Notes: a model not told the origin generated them from the sequence alone. A DNA stretch of 64,000 bases from Chitinophaga ginsengisegetis (GCF_900168065.1 NZ_FUZZ01000002.1:496001-560000); one strand, 5' to 3'; numbered from the stretch's first letter, positions 16,366 to 25,916 are shown. Made by a program: numbers and translations.

Positions 16366-17751
16366 TTACACTATTTTCATATTCACCGGGTCCCAGTTGA
16401 TCAGTTTTTTGCTGAAGTAGCTTTCATTTGTTACCAGGGCTGGTCCTGCGGCGCGGAGACCAAATACGGCATCTTCCACCACCGGTTTACCGGAGCGCAT
16501 GGATTCAAAGAAGTTGGTGAAGTGGTCCAGGCGGTCGTCGTATCCTTTGGGAGAAGCAAAAGCGCTGGAGGTTTCCACTGTATTCCGTTTATCTGTGGGG
16601 TATTTGGCGTTATACTCCTGCACGTATTGCGCCTGTTGTTGTTTGGTAAATGTGTTATAGGTATCCCAGCCACCATAGCCCGGCGCTTCCGGCAGTTTGT
16701 GTTTTTTGATTTTGAAATCATTCCAGCCCAGTTCCAGCACGCCATCGGTACCAATAAAACGGGTGTATTCGCCGCCACCGCTGCCATCAGCAAAGTTCAC
16801 GCGGAGTGTCATCTGGAAGGCGGGATGTTCTTTTGTTTCGGGGTAGTCGAAAATGGCTACTACCACATCCGGCACATCGCGGCCATCTTTCCATTGCACC
16901 AGGTTGCCGCTGGCATAAATAGAAGTGGGACCGAGCGATCCGGTAATGAAATGCAGTCCGGAGATCAGGTGTACAAACAGATCTCCGGGGATACCGGTGC
17001 CATAGGCGCGGTAATTACGCCAGCGGAAGAAGCGTACCAGGTCGAAAGGCATTTTGGCTGTATCTTTCAGGAAGGTGTCAAAGTCTACGGTAGCGGGTGA
17101 AGCATCCGGCGGGATGGAGTATTGCCAGGCGCCGAGCGCGCTGTGGCGGTCCATCCGGGCCTCTACCACGTTCAGTTGTCCTATTTCGCCTGCCTGGTAA
17201 CGTTTACGCGCTTCTGCGAGGGCCACGCTGCTAACGCGCTGGCTGCCCACCTGGAAAACGGCTTTGGTGCGTTGCTGTGCGGCAATTACTTTATGCCCTT
17301 CTTCTATCTGCTGTACCATCGGCTTTTCACAGTACACGGCTTTACCGGCTTCCATTGCGGCAATGGCAATGGTATCGTGCCAGTGGTCGGGTGTAGCTAC
17401 TATGATGGCGTCTATATCTTTTCGTTTCAGTAGTTCGCGGTAGTCGCGGGTGGTGTATACCTGCGGACCGAATACGTCTTTCACTTTTGTAAGGTGACCG
17501 GTGTACAGATCAGCAGCGCCCACAAATTCCACTCCCGGCACTTTGATGGCGGTTTCCACATCCCCGAATCCCATGATGCCCATTCCTACACAGGCGATCC
17601 GGATTTTGTCGTTTGGAGCGATCCTTTTTTCAGGCTGTAATATTTCTACGTGTTCCTTTTCTTTTGCGAGGGCCGCCAGCTGGCCTATTCCGAGCAGTGC
17701 GGCGGTGCTGCCGATGTGTTTGATAAACTTTCTGCGTGATTGTTCTGACAT
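16366..17751 (-). CDS. Tat-exported Gfo/Idh/MocA-family oxidoreductase
   Basis: A 461-residue NAD(P)-dependent sugar-type oxidoreductase. The N-terminus SRRKFIKHIGSTAALLGIG is a twin-arginine signal, so the folded, cofactor-loaded enzyme should be exported. The Rossmann motif IACVGMGIMG (about 50-59), the EKPMV segment (about 142-146, equivalent to the catalytic-domain EKP motif) and a C-terminal GFO/IDH domain identify the family. Substrate cannot be named; in Chitinophagaceae many such exported paralogs act on carbohydrate derivatives. It lies downstream of sdhB on the same strand but is separated by a 252-bp palindromic element. Confidence 0.88.
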   Translation of the reverse strand: MSEQSRRKFIKHIGSTAALLGIGQLAALAKEKEHVEILQPEKRIAPNDKIRIACVGMGIMGFGDVETAIKVPGVEFVGAADLYTGHLTKVKDVFGPQVYTTRDYRELLKRKDIDAIIVATPDHWHDTIAIAAMEAGKAVYCEKPMVQQIEEGHKVIAAQQRTKAVFQVGSQRVSSVALAEARKRYQAGEIGQLNVVEARMDRHSALGAWQYSIPPDASPATVDFDTFLKDTAKMPFDLVRFFRWRNYRAYGTGIPGDLFVHLISGLHFITGSLGPTSIYASGNLVQWKDGRDVPDVVVAIFDYPETKEHPAFQMTLRVNFADGSGGGEYTRFIGTDGVLELGWNDFKIKKHKLPEAPGYGGWDTYNTFTKQQQAQYVQEYNAKYPTDKRNTVETSSAFASPKGYDDRLDHFTNFFESMRSGKPVVEDAVFGLRAAGPALVTNESYFSKKLINWDPVNMKIV

Positions 17752-17837
17752 ATGTTCTCTGTTTTACATTGCGTGGAAAAAACACATGATAGTAAAAAAA
17801 TTTAGAAAGATAAAGTTCGATGGATGAGCGGAGGGGG

Positions 17838-18089
17838 CGGAGGTTGTCTTACTCAGGATTAAACTGATTAAGCTGATTAGATTGATTTTATTTTGGGGGA
17901 TTTTGTAAATGATTGGGGGAGATGATATTGGTTTTGGGATTTTTTTGGAAGATTTCCAGTTTTTGGGAGAACGAATGAAAAAAGAAAGGAGATAAGAATG
18001 GATATTCCATTCTCATCTCCCTAATATCATAAAAGAAAAAATCAATGTAATCCGCTTAATCAGTTTAATCCTGAGTAAGACAAACTCCG
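17838..18089. repeat. Long palindromic element, copy A
   Basis: A 252-bp element with 52-nt inverted arms (17838-17889 and 18038-18089; 3 mismatches). It is centred on an inner hairpin near 17988-18020 (GGAGATAAGAATGGA with TCCATTCTCATCTCC, one mismatch). The arms contain TTGTCTT, TCAGG and ATTAAACTGATTAAG plus several TGATTA-type near-repeats. The right arm ends 4 bp before the sdhB stop codon at 18094. The same arm sequence bounds copy B at 42018-42220. It carries no gene. Confidence 0.88.
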
Positions 18090-18093
18090 CAGC

Positions 18094-18843
18094 TTATTTC
18101 TCGGAAGAAAATCCTGCTCCAATAAACTCCCGGTTGAGGCGGGCGATATTGGTGAGGGAAATTTCTTTCGGGCATTCAGCTTCGCAGGCGCCGGTATTGG
18201 TACAGCTACCAAAGCCTTCCTTATCCATTTGCGCAACCATGTTGAGGGCGCGGGATTGTTTTTCTGGCTGGCCCTGTGGCAGCAATGCCAGCTGGGAAAC
18301 TTTTGCAGATACGAACAGCATGGCAGAAGAGTTCTTACAAGCTGCTACGCAGGCGCCGCAACCGATACAGGCAGCAGCCGCAAAAGCCAGGTCAGCTTTG
18401 TTTTTATCTACCGGTAAACAGTTCGCATCCTGTGCGTTACCTGTATTTACGGAAATATAACCACCTGCTTCAATGATGCGGTCGAAAGCGGATCTGTCTA
18501 CTGTCAGATCTTTAATCACCGGGAATGCGCCTGCTCTCCAGGGTTCTACCGTAATGGTATCGCCATCTTTGAAAGCGCGCATGTGCAGCTGGCAGGTAGT
18601 AGTACCATCCCACGGACCGTGTGCGCGGCCGTTGATATGCATGGAGCACATACCGCAGATACCTTCGCGGCAGTCGTGGTCAAATGCTATTGGTTCTTTG
18701 CCTTCATTGATCAGCTCTTCATTCACTACATCAAACATTTCCAGGAAAGACATTTCAGAAGAAATGTTTTTTGCCTGTAATGTTTCAAATCTACCCTGAT
18801 CGTTTTTGTTTTTCTGCCTCCACACTTTTAATGTGAGGTTCAT
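18094..18843 (-). CDS. sdhB: Succinate dehydrogenase/fumarate reductase iron-sulfur subunit
   Basis: The 249-residue electron-transfer subunit linking the flavin to the membrane haem and menaquinone. An N-terminal [2Fe-2S] domain carries CREGICGMC. The C-terminal domain has CIGCGACVAAC and a later CTNTGACEAECP, giving ligands for [4Fe-4S] and [3Fe-4S] clusters. I start at the ATG 18841-18843 (MNLTLKVWRQK), which matches the family; an ATG at 18858 and a TTG at 18915 would add residues. It is last in sdhCAB, ends at palindromic element A, and lies 78 bp after sdhA. Confidence 0.96.
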   Translation of the reverse strand: MNLTLKVWRQKNKNDQGRFETLQAKNISSEMSFLEMFDVVNEELINEGKEPIAFDHDCREGICGMCSMHINGRAHGPWDGTTTCQLHMRAFKDGDTITVEPWRAGAFPVIKDLTVDRSAFDRIIEAGGYISVNTGNAQDANCLPVDKNKADLAFAAAACIGCGACVAACKNSSAMLFVSAKVSQLALLPQGQPEKQSRALNMVAQMDKEGFGSCTNTGACEAECPKEISLTNIARLNREFIGAGFSSEK

Positions 18844-18921
18844 GTTATAATGTTCCATATACCTTGGACAATTATTTGATTTATAATCCTGGCTAACCGT
18901 TAAACAGTTTACCAATAACCA

Positions 18922-20895
18922 TTATTTGTAGCTACGCTGTGTTGGTTTACATTCAACGAATTCCAGCGGTTCTTTGTGCAGTTCATACTGGCCATCGCCT
19001 TTGTATTCCCATGCAGATACGTAGCTGAAGTTTTCGTCGTCACGTTTTGCTTCCCCTTCATCTGTTTGTGATTCTTCGCGGAAGTGGCCACCACAGGATT
19101 CGCGGCGGTTCAGCGCATCGATGCACATTAATTCGCCCAGTTCCAGGAAGTCGGCCACGCGACCGGCTTTTTCCAGTTCGGGGTTGAATTCATTGGCTTC
19201 ACCGGGAACGCGAACATCTTTCCAGAACTCAGCACGCAGCGCTTTAATTTCTTCGATCGCTTCTTTCAGACCCTTTTCATTACGCGCCATACCGCATTTG
19301 TCCCACATGATCTTACCCAGTTTCTTGTGGAAGAAATCAACAGATTTGGTGCCTTTGATGTTGATGAACTTATTGATGGTTTCCCTTACTTTATTTTCTG
19401 CTTCCACGAAAGCAGGGTGGTCGGTAGGGATTGCCTTTGTGCGGATTTCATCTGCCAGGTAGTTACCAACGGTGTAAGGAATCACGAAGTAACCATCTGC
19501 CAGGCCCTGCATCAGTGCAGATGCACCGAGGCGGTTAGCGCCGTGATCAGAGAAGTTTGCTTCTCCCAGGGAATATAAGCCGGGAACGGTAGTACCCAGT
19601 TCGTAATCCACCCAGAGGCCACCCATTGTGTAGTGTACCGCAGGATAGATACGCATGGGCAGTTCGTAAGGATTTTCACCGGTGATTTTGGCGTACATGT
19701 CGAACAGGTTACCATATTTCTCGGCTACTACTTCTTTACCCAGTTTAATAATTTCTTCTTTGGAAACATTGGAGAGCTGGCGTTTACCCACTTCAATATT
19801 ACCATAACGTTCGATGGCTGCGGCAAAGTCGAGGTATACTGCCTGTTTGGAAGTACCTACGCCATAACCGGCATCGCATCTTTCTTTTGCTGCACGGGAA
19901 GCCACATCGCGGGGAACGAGGTTACCGAATGCAGGATATCTTCTTTCCAGGTAGTAATCCCTTTCTTCTTCAGGAATATCACTGGCTTTGCGGGTATCGT
20001 TTTGTTTTTTGGGTACCCAGATACGGCCATCGTTACGCAGTGATTCTGACATGAGGGTCAGTTTCGACTGGTGATCGCCGGAAACCGGGATACAGGTAGG
20101 ATGGATCTGTGTGAAGCAGGGGTTAGCGAAGTAAGCACCGTTCTTGGTAGCTTTCCAGGCGGCAGTTACGTTAGAACCCATTGCGTTGGTAGACAGGTAG
20201 AACACGTTGCCATAACCACCGCTGCAGATCAGCACGGCATGACCGAAGTGGCGTTCCAGTTCGCCGGTGATCAGGTTACGTGCAATGATACCGCGTGCTT
20301 TACCATCAATTTTCACGATGTCGAGCATTTCGTGGCGGTTATACATTTTCACGTTACCCAGTGCTACCTGGCGTTCCAGTGCGGAGTAAGCGCCGAGGAG
20401 CAACTGCTGACCGGTTTGGCCGGCAGCATAAAAAGTACGCTGTACCTGTGTACCACCAAAAGAGCGGTTACTTAACAGGCCACCGTATTCACGTGCAAAG
20501 GGAACACCCTGTGCCACGCACTGATCTATAATGTTACCGCTCACTTCTGCCAAACGGTGTACGTTGGCTTCACGGGCGCGGTAGTCACCACCTTTTACTG
20601 TGTCGTAGAATAAGCGGAAAACAGAGTCACCGTCATTCTGATAATTTTTTGCCGCATTGATACCACCCTGGGCAGCAATACTGTGTGCGCGGCGCGGACT
20701 ATCCTGAAAGCAGAATGCTTTTACTTTATATCCCAACTCTCCTAATGAAGCCGCTGCTGAAGCGCCGGCCAAACCAGTACCAATGATAATTACTTCCAGG
20801 TTGCGCTTATTGGCAGGGTTCACCAGTTTACAGTGTCCTTTATAGTCTTCCCATTTGGAATTTAATGGTCCGGCAGGAATTTTTGCGTCAAACAT
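18922..20895 (-). CDS. sdhA: Succinate dehydrogenase/fumarate reductase flavoprotein subunit
   Basis: A 657-residue FAD enzyme oxidising succinate to fumarate in the TCA cycle, or the reverse. The dinucleotide motif IIGTGLAGASAAASLGELG is near 36-54. HSIAAQGGINAAKNYQNDG, the FAD-linking histidine segment, is near 91-109. The substrate-capping region TMGGLWVDYEL is near 430-440, followed by the GANRLGASAL motif. Length suits the large Bacteroidota type. It lies between sdhC (19 bp upstream) and sdhB. Confidence 0.97.
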   Translation of the reverse strand: MFDAKIPAGPLNSKWEDYKGHCKLVNPANKRNLEVIIIGTGLAGASAAASLGELGYKVKAFCFQDSPRRAHSIAAQGGINAAKNYQNDGDSVFRLFYDTVKGGDYRAREANVHRLAEVSGNIIDQCVAQGVPFAREYGGLLSNRSFGGTQVQRTFYAAGQTGQQLLLGAYSALERQVALGNVKMYNRHEMLDIVKIDGKARGIIARNLITGELERHFGHAVLICSGGYGNVFYLSTNAMGSNVTAAWKATKNGAYFANPCFTQIHPTCIPVSGDHQSKLTLMSESLRNDGRIWVPKKQNDTRKASDIPEEERDYYLERRYPAFGNLVPRDVASRAAKERCDAGYGVGTSKQAVYLDFAAAIERYGNIEVGKRQLSNVSKEEIIKLGKEVVAEKYGNLFDMYAKITGENPYELPMRIYPAVHYTMGGLWVDYELGTTVPGLYSLGEANFSDHGANRLGASALMQGLADGYFVIPYTVGNYLADEIRTKAIPTDHPAFVEAENKVRETINKFINIKGTKSVDFFHKKLGKIMWDKCGMARNEKGLKEAIEEIKALRAEFWKDVRVPGEANEFNPELEKAGRVADFLELGELMCIDALNRRESCGGHFREESQTDEGEAKRDDENFSYVSAWEYKGDGQYELHKEPLEFVECKPTQRSYK

Positions 20896-20914
20896 ATATC
20901 CTTACTTTACAGAA

Positions 20915-21598
20915 TTATTTGAAATAGATTACAACGGGGATGATAGCAAAACCGATAGGAATTGCGATACCAAACAACCATATGCCAATGAAGCTGAGTA
21001 AGCCGTTGTATTTTTTATGATTTAAACCAAAGGTCTGACAGGCGCTTTTAAAGCCGTGGATCAGGTGGAAAGACAGACCGATCATACCGATCACGTACAA
21101 TGCTACCAGCCAGCCATTCTTGAAGGTTTCATAAGATAAAGCATACAGGTCTTTCAGCGGTTCAATGCTGCCTTCATAAGTGCGGGTGGGCATTTCCGTG
21201 TAGTGGAATTTCCCCCAGAAGTTAACCAGGTGGATAACGATGAAGATTAAGAGGATACTTCCCATAATGGCCATCTGACGACTGAACCAGGAAGATGTCT
21301 GATTACCCGGGTTCACGGCGTATTTCACCGGACGGGCTGCTCTGTTGCTGAATGTGAGCTGGAGCGCAATAAACGCGTGCAGCAGGATCACAATTTTCAG
21401 CCCCCAGGCAATAAACTGAATCAGGCTGTTGTGTCCCATAAACGCAGCGTATGCGTTAAAGGCCTTGCCTTCGTCGTTGTACAACAGCTGGAAATTACCT
21501 GCCAGGTGTACAATAACAAAACTGCAAAGAAACAAGCCGGTAGCACCTACCAATAACTTCTTACCGATAGAGGTATTAAAGAACTGTGACCACTTCAT
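20915..21598 (-). CDS. sdhC: Succinate dehydrogenase cytochrome b subunit (single membrane anchor)
   Basis: A 227-residue five-helix membrane anchor that binds two haems b and the quinone site, the type B fused anchor found in Bacteroidota and Wolinella. Hydrophobic helices are near 12-32, 60-80, 108-128, 158-180 and 200-224. Histidines suited to haem ligation occur in helices 1 (IVHLAGNF), 2 (ILLHAFIAL), 3 (IVIHLVNF) and 4 (SFHLIHGF). It is first in sdhCAB and has a consensus promoter. Confidence 0.93.
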   Translation of the reverse strand: MKWSQFFNTSIGKKLLVGATGLFLCSFVIVHLAGNFQLLYNDEGKAFNAYAAFMGHNSLIQFIAWGLKIVILLHAFIALQLTFSNRAARPVKYAVNPGNQTSSWFSRQMAIMGSILLIFIVIHLVNFWGKFHYTEMPTRTYEGSIEPLKDLYALSYETFKNGWLVALYVIGMIGLSFHLIHGFKSACQTFGLNHKKYNGLLSFIGIWLFGIAIPIGFAIIPVVIYFK

Positions 21599-21647
21599 AA
21601 GTAAAATTCTAAGCTTCCTAGTATAAAAAGATGTTTGAAATGTCGGG

Positions 21648-21677
21648 CAAATTTAACGCAGGAAAAATAAAAACCAA
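21648..21677 (-). promoter_or_regulatory. Bacteroidota-type promoter of sdhCAB
   Basis: On the minus strand: TTG (21677-21675), 19 nt, TAAATTTG (21655-21648). Full match to consensus, 49 bp before the sdhC ATG. Confidence 0.8.
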
Positions 21678-21785
21678 ATGATATTTATCAGGTTTTCATA
21701 CGCATATATTATTATTCACATTCATTACGCATTTATAATCATCTAAACACGCATAATATCTTTCATTTTGTAATGAAAATTAATA

Positions 21786-22349
21786 TTATTCCAGCCGTTT
21801 TAACATGATATTATCTACCATGTTAAACAGGTGTAATGGTTGATAGGTGCGCCATTTATCATCATCGAGCAGGTGAACATAGTAGTGCAAACGTGCTCTC
21901 TCAAACTCTTCGCGGGTTTGTATTGGCATATTGAGGCTTACGATCCAGCCACCTTCATCGCGGATATCTTCCCACCATTCTTCATAATAACAATCATCGG
22001 AAGAATGGAAGTTCATTACATTTTCCGTGATGAGAATATATTTTGTGATGCCTTGTGCGATGAGGGTATCAATGATGTTGCGCTTCATAGTCATGATGTC
22101 GTTATCAATCGCATCATTCCATTCTCCCAGTAATTCTATGATGGCGAAGTTAAACTGGTAATCTATGAAGAGGATTTTCATGTACAGGTTGCGTGAGCCA
22201 AATTCATCCCACTGTGGATGTATATAATAGTTATACACCGAATTGGAATATTCAAACTCACTGTATTCCCTTCCATAAAACGGAGAGTACTCATCTTCTT
22301 CGGCGGTGTACAAATGCCGCCAGTTGTAATATGGCTCTATGTTATGCAT
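21786..22349 (-). CDS. Conserved-looking protein of unknown function, rich in acidic and aromatic residues
   Basis: A 187-residue soluble protein with no signal peptide or membrane helix. The first 50 residues are very rich in Tyr, Glu and Trp (for example NIEPYYNWRHLYTAEEDEYS). A central segment MKILFIDYQFNFAIIELL looks like a buried beta strand plus helix. I do not recognise the family. It starts at an ATG (22347-22349), 30 bp downstream of the murQ stop on the same strand, so it may be the last gene of a murK-murQ transcript. Confidence 0.75.
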   Translation of the reverse strand: MHNIEPYYNWRHLYTAEEDEYSPFYGREYSEFEYSNSVYNYYIHPQWDEFGSRNLYMKILFIDYQFNFAIIELLGEWNDAIDNDIMTMKRNIIDTLIAQGITKYILITENVMNFHSSDDCYYEEWWEDIRDEGGWIVSLNMPIQTREEFERARLHYYVHLLDDDKWRTYQPLHLFNMVDNIMLKRLE

Positions 22350-22379
22350 ACCTGGTTGCTGGGTACAAAAGTTTTAAAA

Positions 22380-23198
22380 TCATTTTCCGGTAAAATCGTC
22401 CACTGCCTTTTTCACGCTGCCGGCCTTTAACAGCAGTTGTTGCGCCTGTTCGTAATCGGTGAGTGACAATTGTTCCATGAGCATTTTCACGCCGCGGTCT
22501 ACCAGCTTTTCGTTACTGAGCTGCATGTTCACCATTTTGTTATCTTCTACCCTGCCGAGCTGGATCATCACGGCGGTAGACAGCATATTCAGCACCAGCT
22601 TCTGCGCAGTGCCGCTTTTCAGACGTGTGCTGCCCGTTACAAACTCCGGTCCTACCACTACCTCCACGGGGAAGTCGGCCGCCGCAGATACCGGCGTATC
22701 CGGGTTACAGCTGATGCTGCCCGTTACGATGCCATGCTTACGGCATTCATTGAGGGCGCCTATTACATAAGGCGTGGTGCCGCTGGCCGCGATTCCCACC
22801 ACCACATCTTTATCGGTTATATTATACGCCTGCAGATCTTCCCAGCCCTGTGTGCGGCTGTCTTCCGCAAACTCCACGGCTTTACGTATAGCCGTATCGC
22901 CGCCGGCAATCAATCCTACCACCAGTCCCTGCGGCACGCCAAAAGTAGGCGGGCATTCAGAGGCGTCTACCACACCTAAACGTCCGCTGGTACCGGCTCC
23001 CATATAAAACAGGCGGCCACCTGCCAGCATTTTATCTGCTACGGCGGTCACCAGTTTTTCTATTTGCGGGATCGCTTTTTCCACGGCTAACGGAACGGTC
23101 TGATCTTCTTTGTTCATGTTCGTCAGCAGCTCCTGCACGCTCATCTTTTCGAGGTGACGATAGTGTGAAGCCTGTTCCGTTACTTTTACAAATGACAT
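22380..23198 (-). CDS. murQ: N-acetylmuramic acid 6-phosphate etherase
   Basis: MurQ cleaves the lactyl ether of MurNAc-6-phosphate to GlcNAc-6-phosphate and D-lactate in cell-wall recycling. The 272-residue protein shows the SIS-domain phosphosugar site GAGTSGRLGVVDASECPPTFG, with the catalytic glutamate in SECPP, and the later GSTRLKSGTAQKLVLN. It is about 26 residues shorter than E. coli MurQ at the C-terminus. It lies 19 bp after a BadF/BadG-type sugar kinase gene; kinase then etherase make a two-step MurNAc route. No murP phosphotransferase is seen. Confidence 0.96.
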   Translation of the reverse strand: MSFVKVTEQASHYRHLEKMSVQELLTNMNKEDQTVPLAVEKAIPQIEKLVTAVADKMLAGGRLFYMGAGTSGRLGVVDASECPPTFGVPQGLVVGLIAGGDTAIRKAVEFAEDSRTQGWEDLQAYNITDKDVVVGIAASGTTPYVIGALNECRKHGIVTGSISCNPDTPVSAAADFPVEVVVGPEFVTGSTRLKSGTAQKLVLNMLSTAVMIQLGRVEDNKMVNMQLSNEKLVDRGVKMLMEQLSLTDYEQAQQLLLKAGSVKKAVDDFTGK

Positions 23199-23217
23199 AT
23201 TGAATGGTTAAAAATGA

Positions 23218-24066
23218 TTAACGATGATATTCCAGCAAACCTTCCATTGGCGTGCGCAGCACTTTGCCCATTGGCAATTCATAGAGTTCGCACAATTCGC
23301 TGATGATGTCGCGGAAGTGCCAGGCAACCCCACCGGTAAAGTGTAGTGCGGTGGTCCAGCTTTCCCTGTATTTATAAATATGATTAAAGAAGAAGTCGTT
23401 CAGCCCGTCTTCCAGGATGTTCTGGATCATGTAGTGCTCGCGGTTTTCCGACAGAAACTCTGTAAACCCGGCCAGGTAGCGGTTGGCTAACGGCTTGCGG
23501 TATACGTTTTCCAGGATCTCATCTTTATTGGTATGGTACTTATATTCAAAGCGGGCGTGCAGGTCGGCATCAAAACTATGGTAAAGGTAATACTGGAGCA
23601 CTTTACGCCCCAGGTAGGCGCCACTGCCTTCATCGCCGAGGATATAACCCAGGCCCGGATTATTTTTCACCACTTCTTTCCCATCATAGTAACAGGAATT
23701 AGAGCCGGTACCTAAAATGCTTACCACGCCTTCCTGTGCGCCGCAAAGTGCACGGGCAGCCCCCATAAGGTCGTGCTGTACATCAAATGTGGCAGCAGGC
23801 CATACCGCCTTTATAGCATCGGATACCAGCTGCAGGTTCTTTGGCTGCGACAGGCCCGTTCCATAAAAATATATAGCTGTTACCGGTTGGCCGGCAGGTA
23901 ACTGTGGTACCAGTTCCTTTTCGAAAATGGCCTTGATCTGCTCCGCAGATTGAAAATACGGACTCACGCCCTGCGTTTTCAATATCAGCGGTTCCGCCGC
24001 GCCCAGCAAGCCCCATTCCGTCTTCGTAGATCCGCTGTCAGCAATTAACTTTATTCCAGCACCCAT
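23218..24066 (-). CDS. BadF/BadG-type amino sugar kinase, probable MurNAc/GlcNAc kinase
   Basis: A 282-residue ASKHA-fold ATPase. The phosphate 1 motif IADSGSTKTEWGL is at 7-19, an adenosine-side motif ILGTGSNSCYYDG is near 117-129, and the LGDEGSGAYLGRK segment typical of GlcNAc/MurNAc kinases follows. In Clostridium acetobutylicum the family member MurK phosphorylates MurNAc and GlcNAc. Placement directly before murQ makes cytosolic MurNAc phosphorylation the likely role, replacing the PTS uptake used by E. coli. The exact substrate is inferred from context. Confidence 0.85.
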   Translation of the reverse strand: MGAGIKLIADSGSTKTEWGLLGAAEPLILKTQGVSPYFQSAEQIKAIFEKELVPQLPAGQPVTAIYFYGTGLSQPKNLQLVSDAIKAVWPAATFDVQHDLMGAARALCGAQEGVVSILGTGSNSCYYDGKEVVKNNPGLGYILGDEGSGAYLGRKVLQYYLYHSFDADLHARFEYKYHTNKDEILENVYRKPLANRYLAGFTEFLSENREHYMIQNILEDGLNDFFFNHIYKYRESWTTALHFTGGVAWHFRDIISELCELYELPMGKVLRTPMEGLLEYHR

Positions 24067-24282
24067 ATCCGGTTATTTATGAAATTTAAGAATCCTAAAA
24101 GTTTGCACCCGATTTATGCTATTTTTGTCACAATTTAAACAAAAGGGGTTCATAAAAACAAATGGCCCCTTTAAGTTTAAGTGATGATGATACATGTATG
24201 CAGCAGATTGCTTTCCGCCAGGTGCTTTTGCTACATGGATACAAAGATTGGTCATATAAATTAGCGGGATAATAATCTGATT

Positions 24283-25899
24283 ATGTCTAACAGGAAGTTG
24301 AATGTTTTTTTACCTCTTCTCTTTGCAGTTGTATTAGCCCTGGGAATGTTCCTCGGACATAAAATGCCTGGATCGAACAACGGAGGGGCCACTGTATTTT
24401 TTACCAAACCCAACAGGGGCCCGTTACAGGAAGTGATGGACCTGATCAAAGCGAAATATGTAGATTCACTTAATACAGATGATTTACAGCAGGAAGCCAT
24501 AGAAGGGTTACTGACCCACCTGGATCCTCACTCCATATATATACCACCTTCTGAACTGCAACGGGTAAATGAAGATATGGAAGGTAACTTTGAAGGGATC
24601 GGGGTAGAATTCAATATCACTGCCGATACGGTGAACGTAGTGAGTGTGCTGAGCGGCGGCCCGTCTGAAACCGCAGGCGTACAAACCGGTGATAAGATCC
24701 TGAAAGTGAACGACAGCCTGGTAGCCGGCAACAGCATTACACCGGAAAAGATCCGCAAACTGCTGAGAGGCCCTGCCGGTTCTACCGTGAACACCATTGT
24801 ATTAAGACAGGATAAAAAGATCACCATCCCCATCAAGAGAGGCGTTATTCCTTTGTATAGTATAGACGCCAGCTACATGGCGGCTCCTGGTGTGGGTTAT
24901 ATCAAGATCAGCAAATTCTCCGCCACCACCTACGATGAGTTTATGAAAGCCATCCGTCAGCTGGAAAAACAAGGCATGCAGAAACTGGTAATTGACCTCC
25001 GGCAGAACCCCGGCGGTTACCTGGATGCAGCCACCCGCATTGCCGATGAACTCATCGACGACCAGAAACTGATTGTATACACGAAGGGGAAAGACTTCCC
25101 CCGTACCGATTATAAAACGAAACGGCCGGGTCTTTTTGAAAGAGGCGCCCTCGCCGTACTTACGGACGAAGGCTCTGCTTCCGCCAGTGAAATCCTTGCA
25201 GGCGCCATACAGGACTGGGACCGCGGCACCGTTATTGGCCGCCGCACCTTTGGCAAGGGCCTGGTACAGGAGCAGTACGACCTGGACAACGGAGGCGCGC
25301 TGCGTCTTACCGTAGCCCGCTACTATATTCCTTCCGGCAGAAGTATCCAGAAACCTTACGGAAAAGGACATGATGATTATGATGACGACATCATTGAACG
25401 TTACCACCACGGAGAAATGGTGAACAAAGACAGTATCAAAATAACCGATACCGTGCTTTATAAAACAGCAGCAGGCCGCCCGGTTTACGGCGGTGGCGGT
25501 ATTACACCGGATATTTTCATTCCGTTTGATACTTCCCGCTTTACACCTACTTTAACCGCCATTTATACCCGCAATACGTTCAGCAACTTTGCTTATCAGT
25601 ATTATACCACGCACAGGGAAATTTTCAAATCTTATACGAACGCAGAGGCTTTCACCAAAAACTTCCAGACTACGCCTGAACTGATCAGCGACTTCAAAGT
25701 ATACGCTAAAAAAGACAGCATACCTGGCCTGGATCATCTCACAGCCCGTGACGAAACAGAAATCCGCACAAGGCTCAAAGCCATGCTGGCACGCCAGCTG
25801 TACAGAACAGAAGGTTTCTATGAAGCCATCAATGCAGAAGATCCTATGGTAAAGAAAGCGCTGGAAATAGTGAGCAAGGAAAAGGGAGCATCACAATAA
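24283..25899 (+). CDS. C-terminal processing peptidase (S41A, CtpA-like)
   Basis: A 538-residue S41 protease with an N-terminal signal anchor (about 8-25), a PDZ domain (about 100-185, with FEGIGVEF and GDKILKVND) and a protease core. The Ser-Lys dyad is visible as S300 in DEGSASASE and K325 in RTFGKG. It would cut C-terminal tails of periplasmic proteins. The extra C-terminal region (about 390-538) is typical of Bacteroidota members. It converges on a second S41 gene of the Prc type. Confidence 0.93.
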   Translation: MSNRKLNVFLPLLFAVVLALGMFLGHKMPGSNNGGATVFFTKPNRGPLQEVMDLIKAKYVDSLNTDDLQQEAIEGLLTHLDPHSIYIPPSELQRVNEDMEGNFEGIGVEFNITADTVNVVSVLSGGPSETAGVQTGDKILKVNDSLVAGNSITPEKIRKLLRGPAGSTVNTIVLRQDKKITIPIKRGVIPLYSIDASYMAAPGVGYIKISKFSATTYDEFMKAIRQLEKQGMQKLVIDLRQNPGGYLDAATRIADELIDDQKLIVYTKGKDFPRTDYKTKRPGLFERGALAVLTDEGSASASEILAGAIQDWDRGTVIGRRTFGKGLVQEQYDLDNGGALRLTVARYYIPSGRSIQKPYGKGHDDYDDDIIERYHHGEMVNKDSIKITDTVLYKTAAGRPVYGGGGITPDIFIPFDTSRFTPTLTAIYTRNTFSNFAYQYYTTHREIFKSYTNAEAFTKNFQTTPELISDFKVYAKKDSIPGLDHLTARDETEIRTRLKAMLARQLYRTEGFYEAINAEDPMVKKALEIVSKEKGASQ

Positions 25900-25916
25900 C
25901 GAAATCATCATACGAT

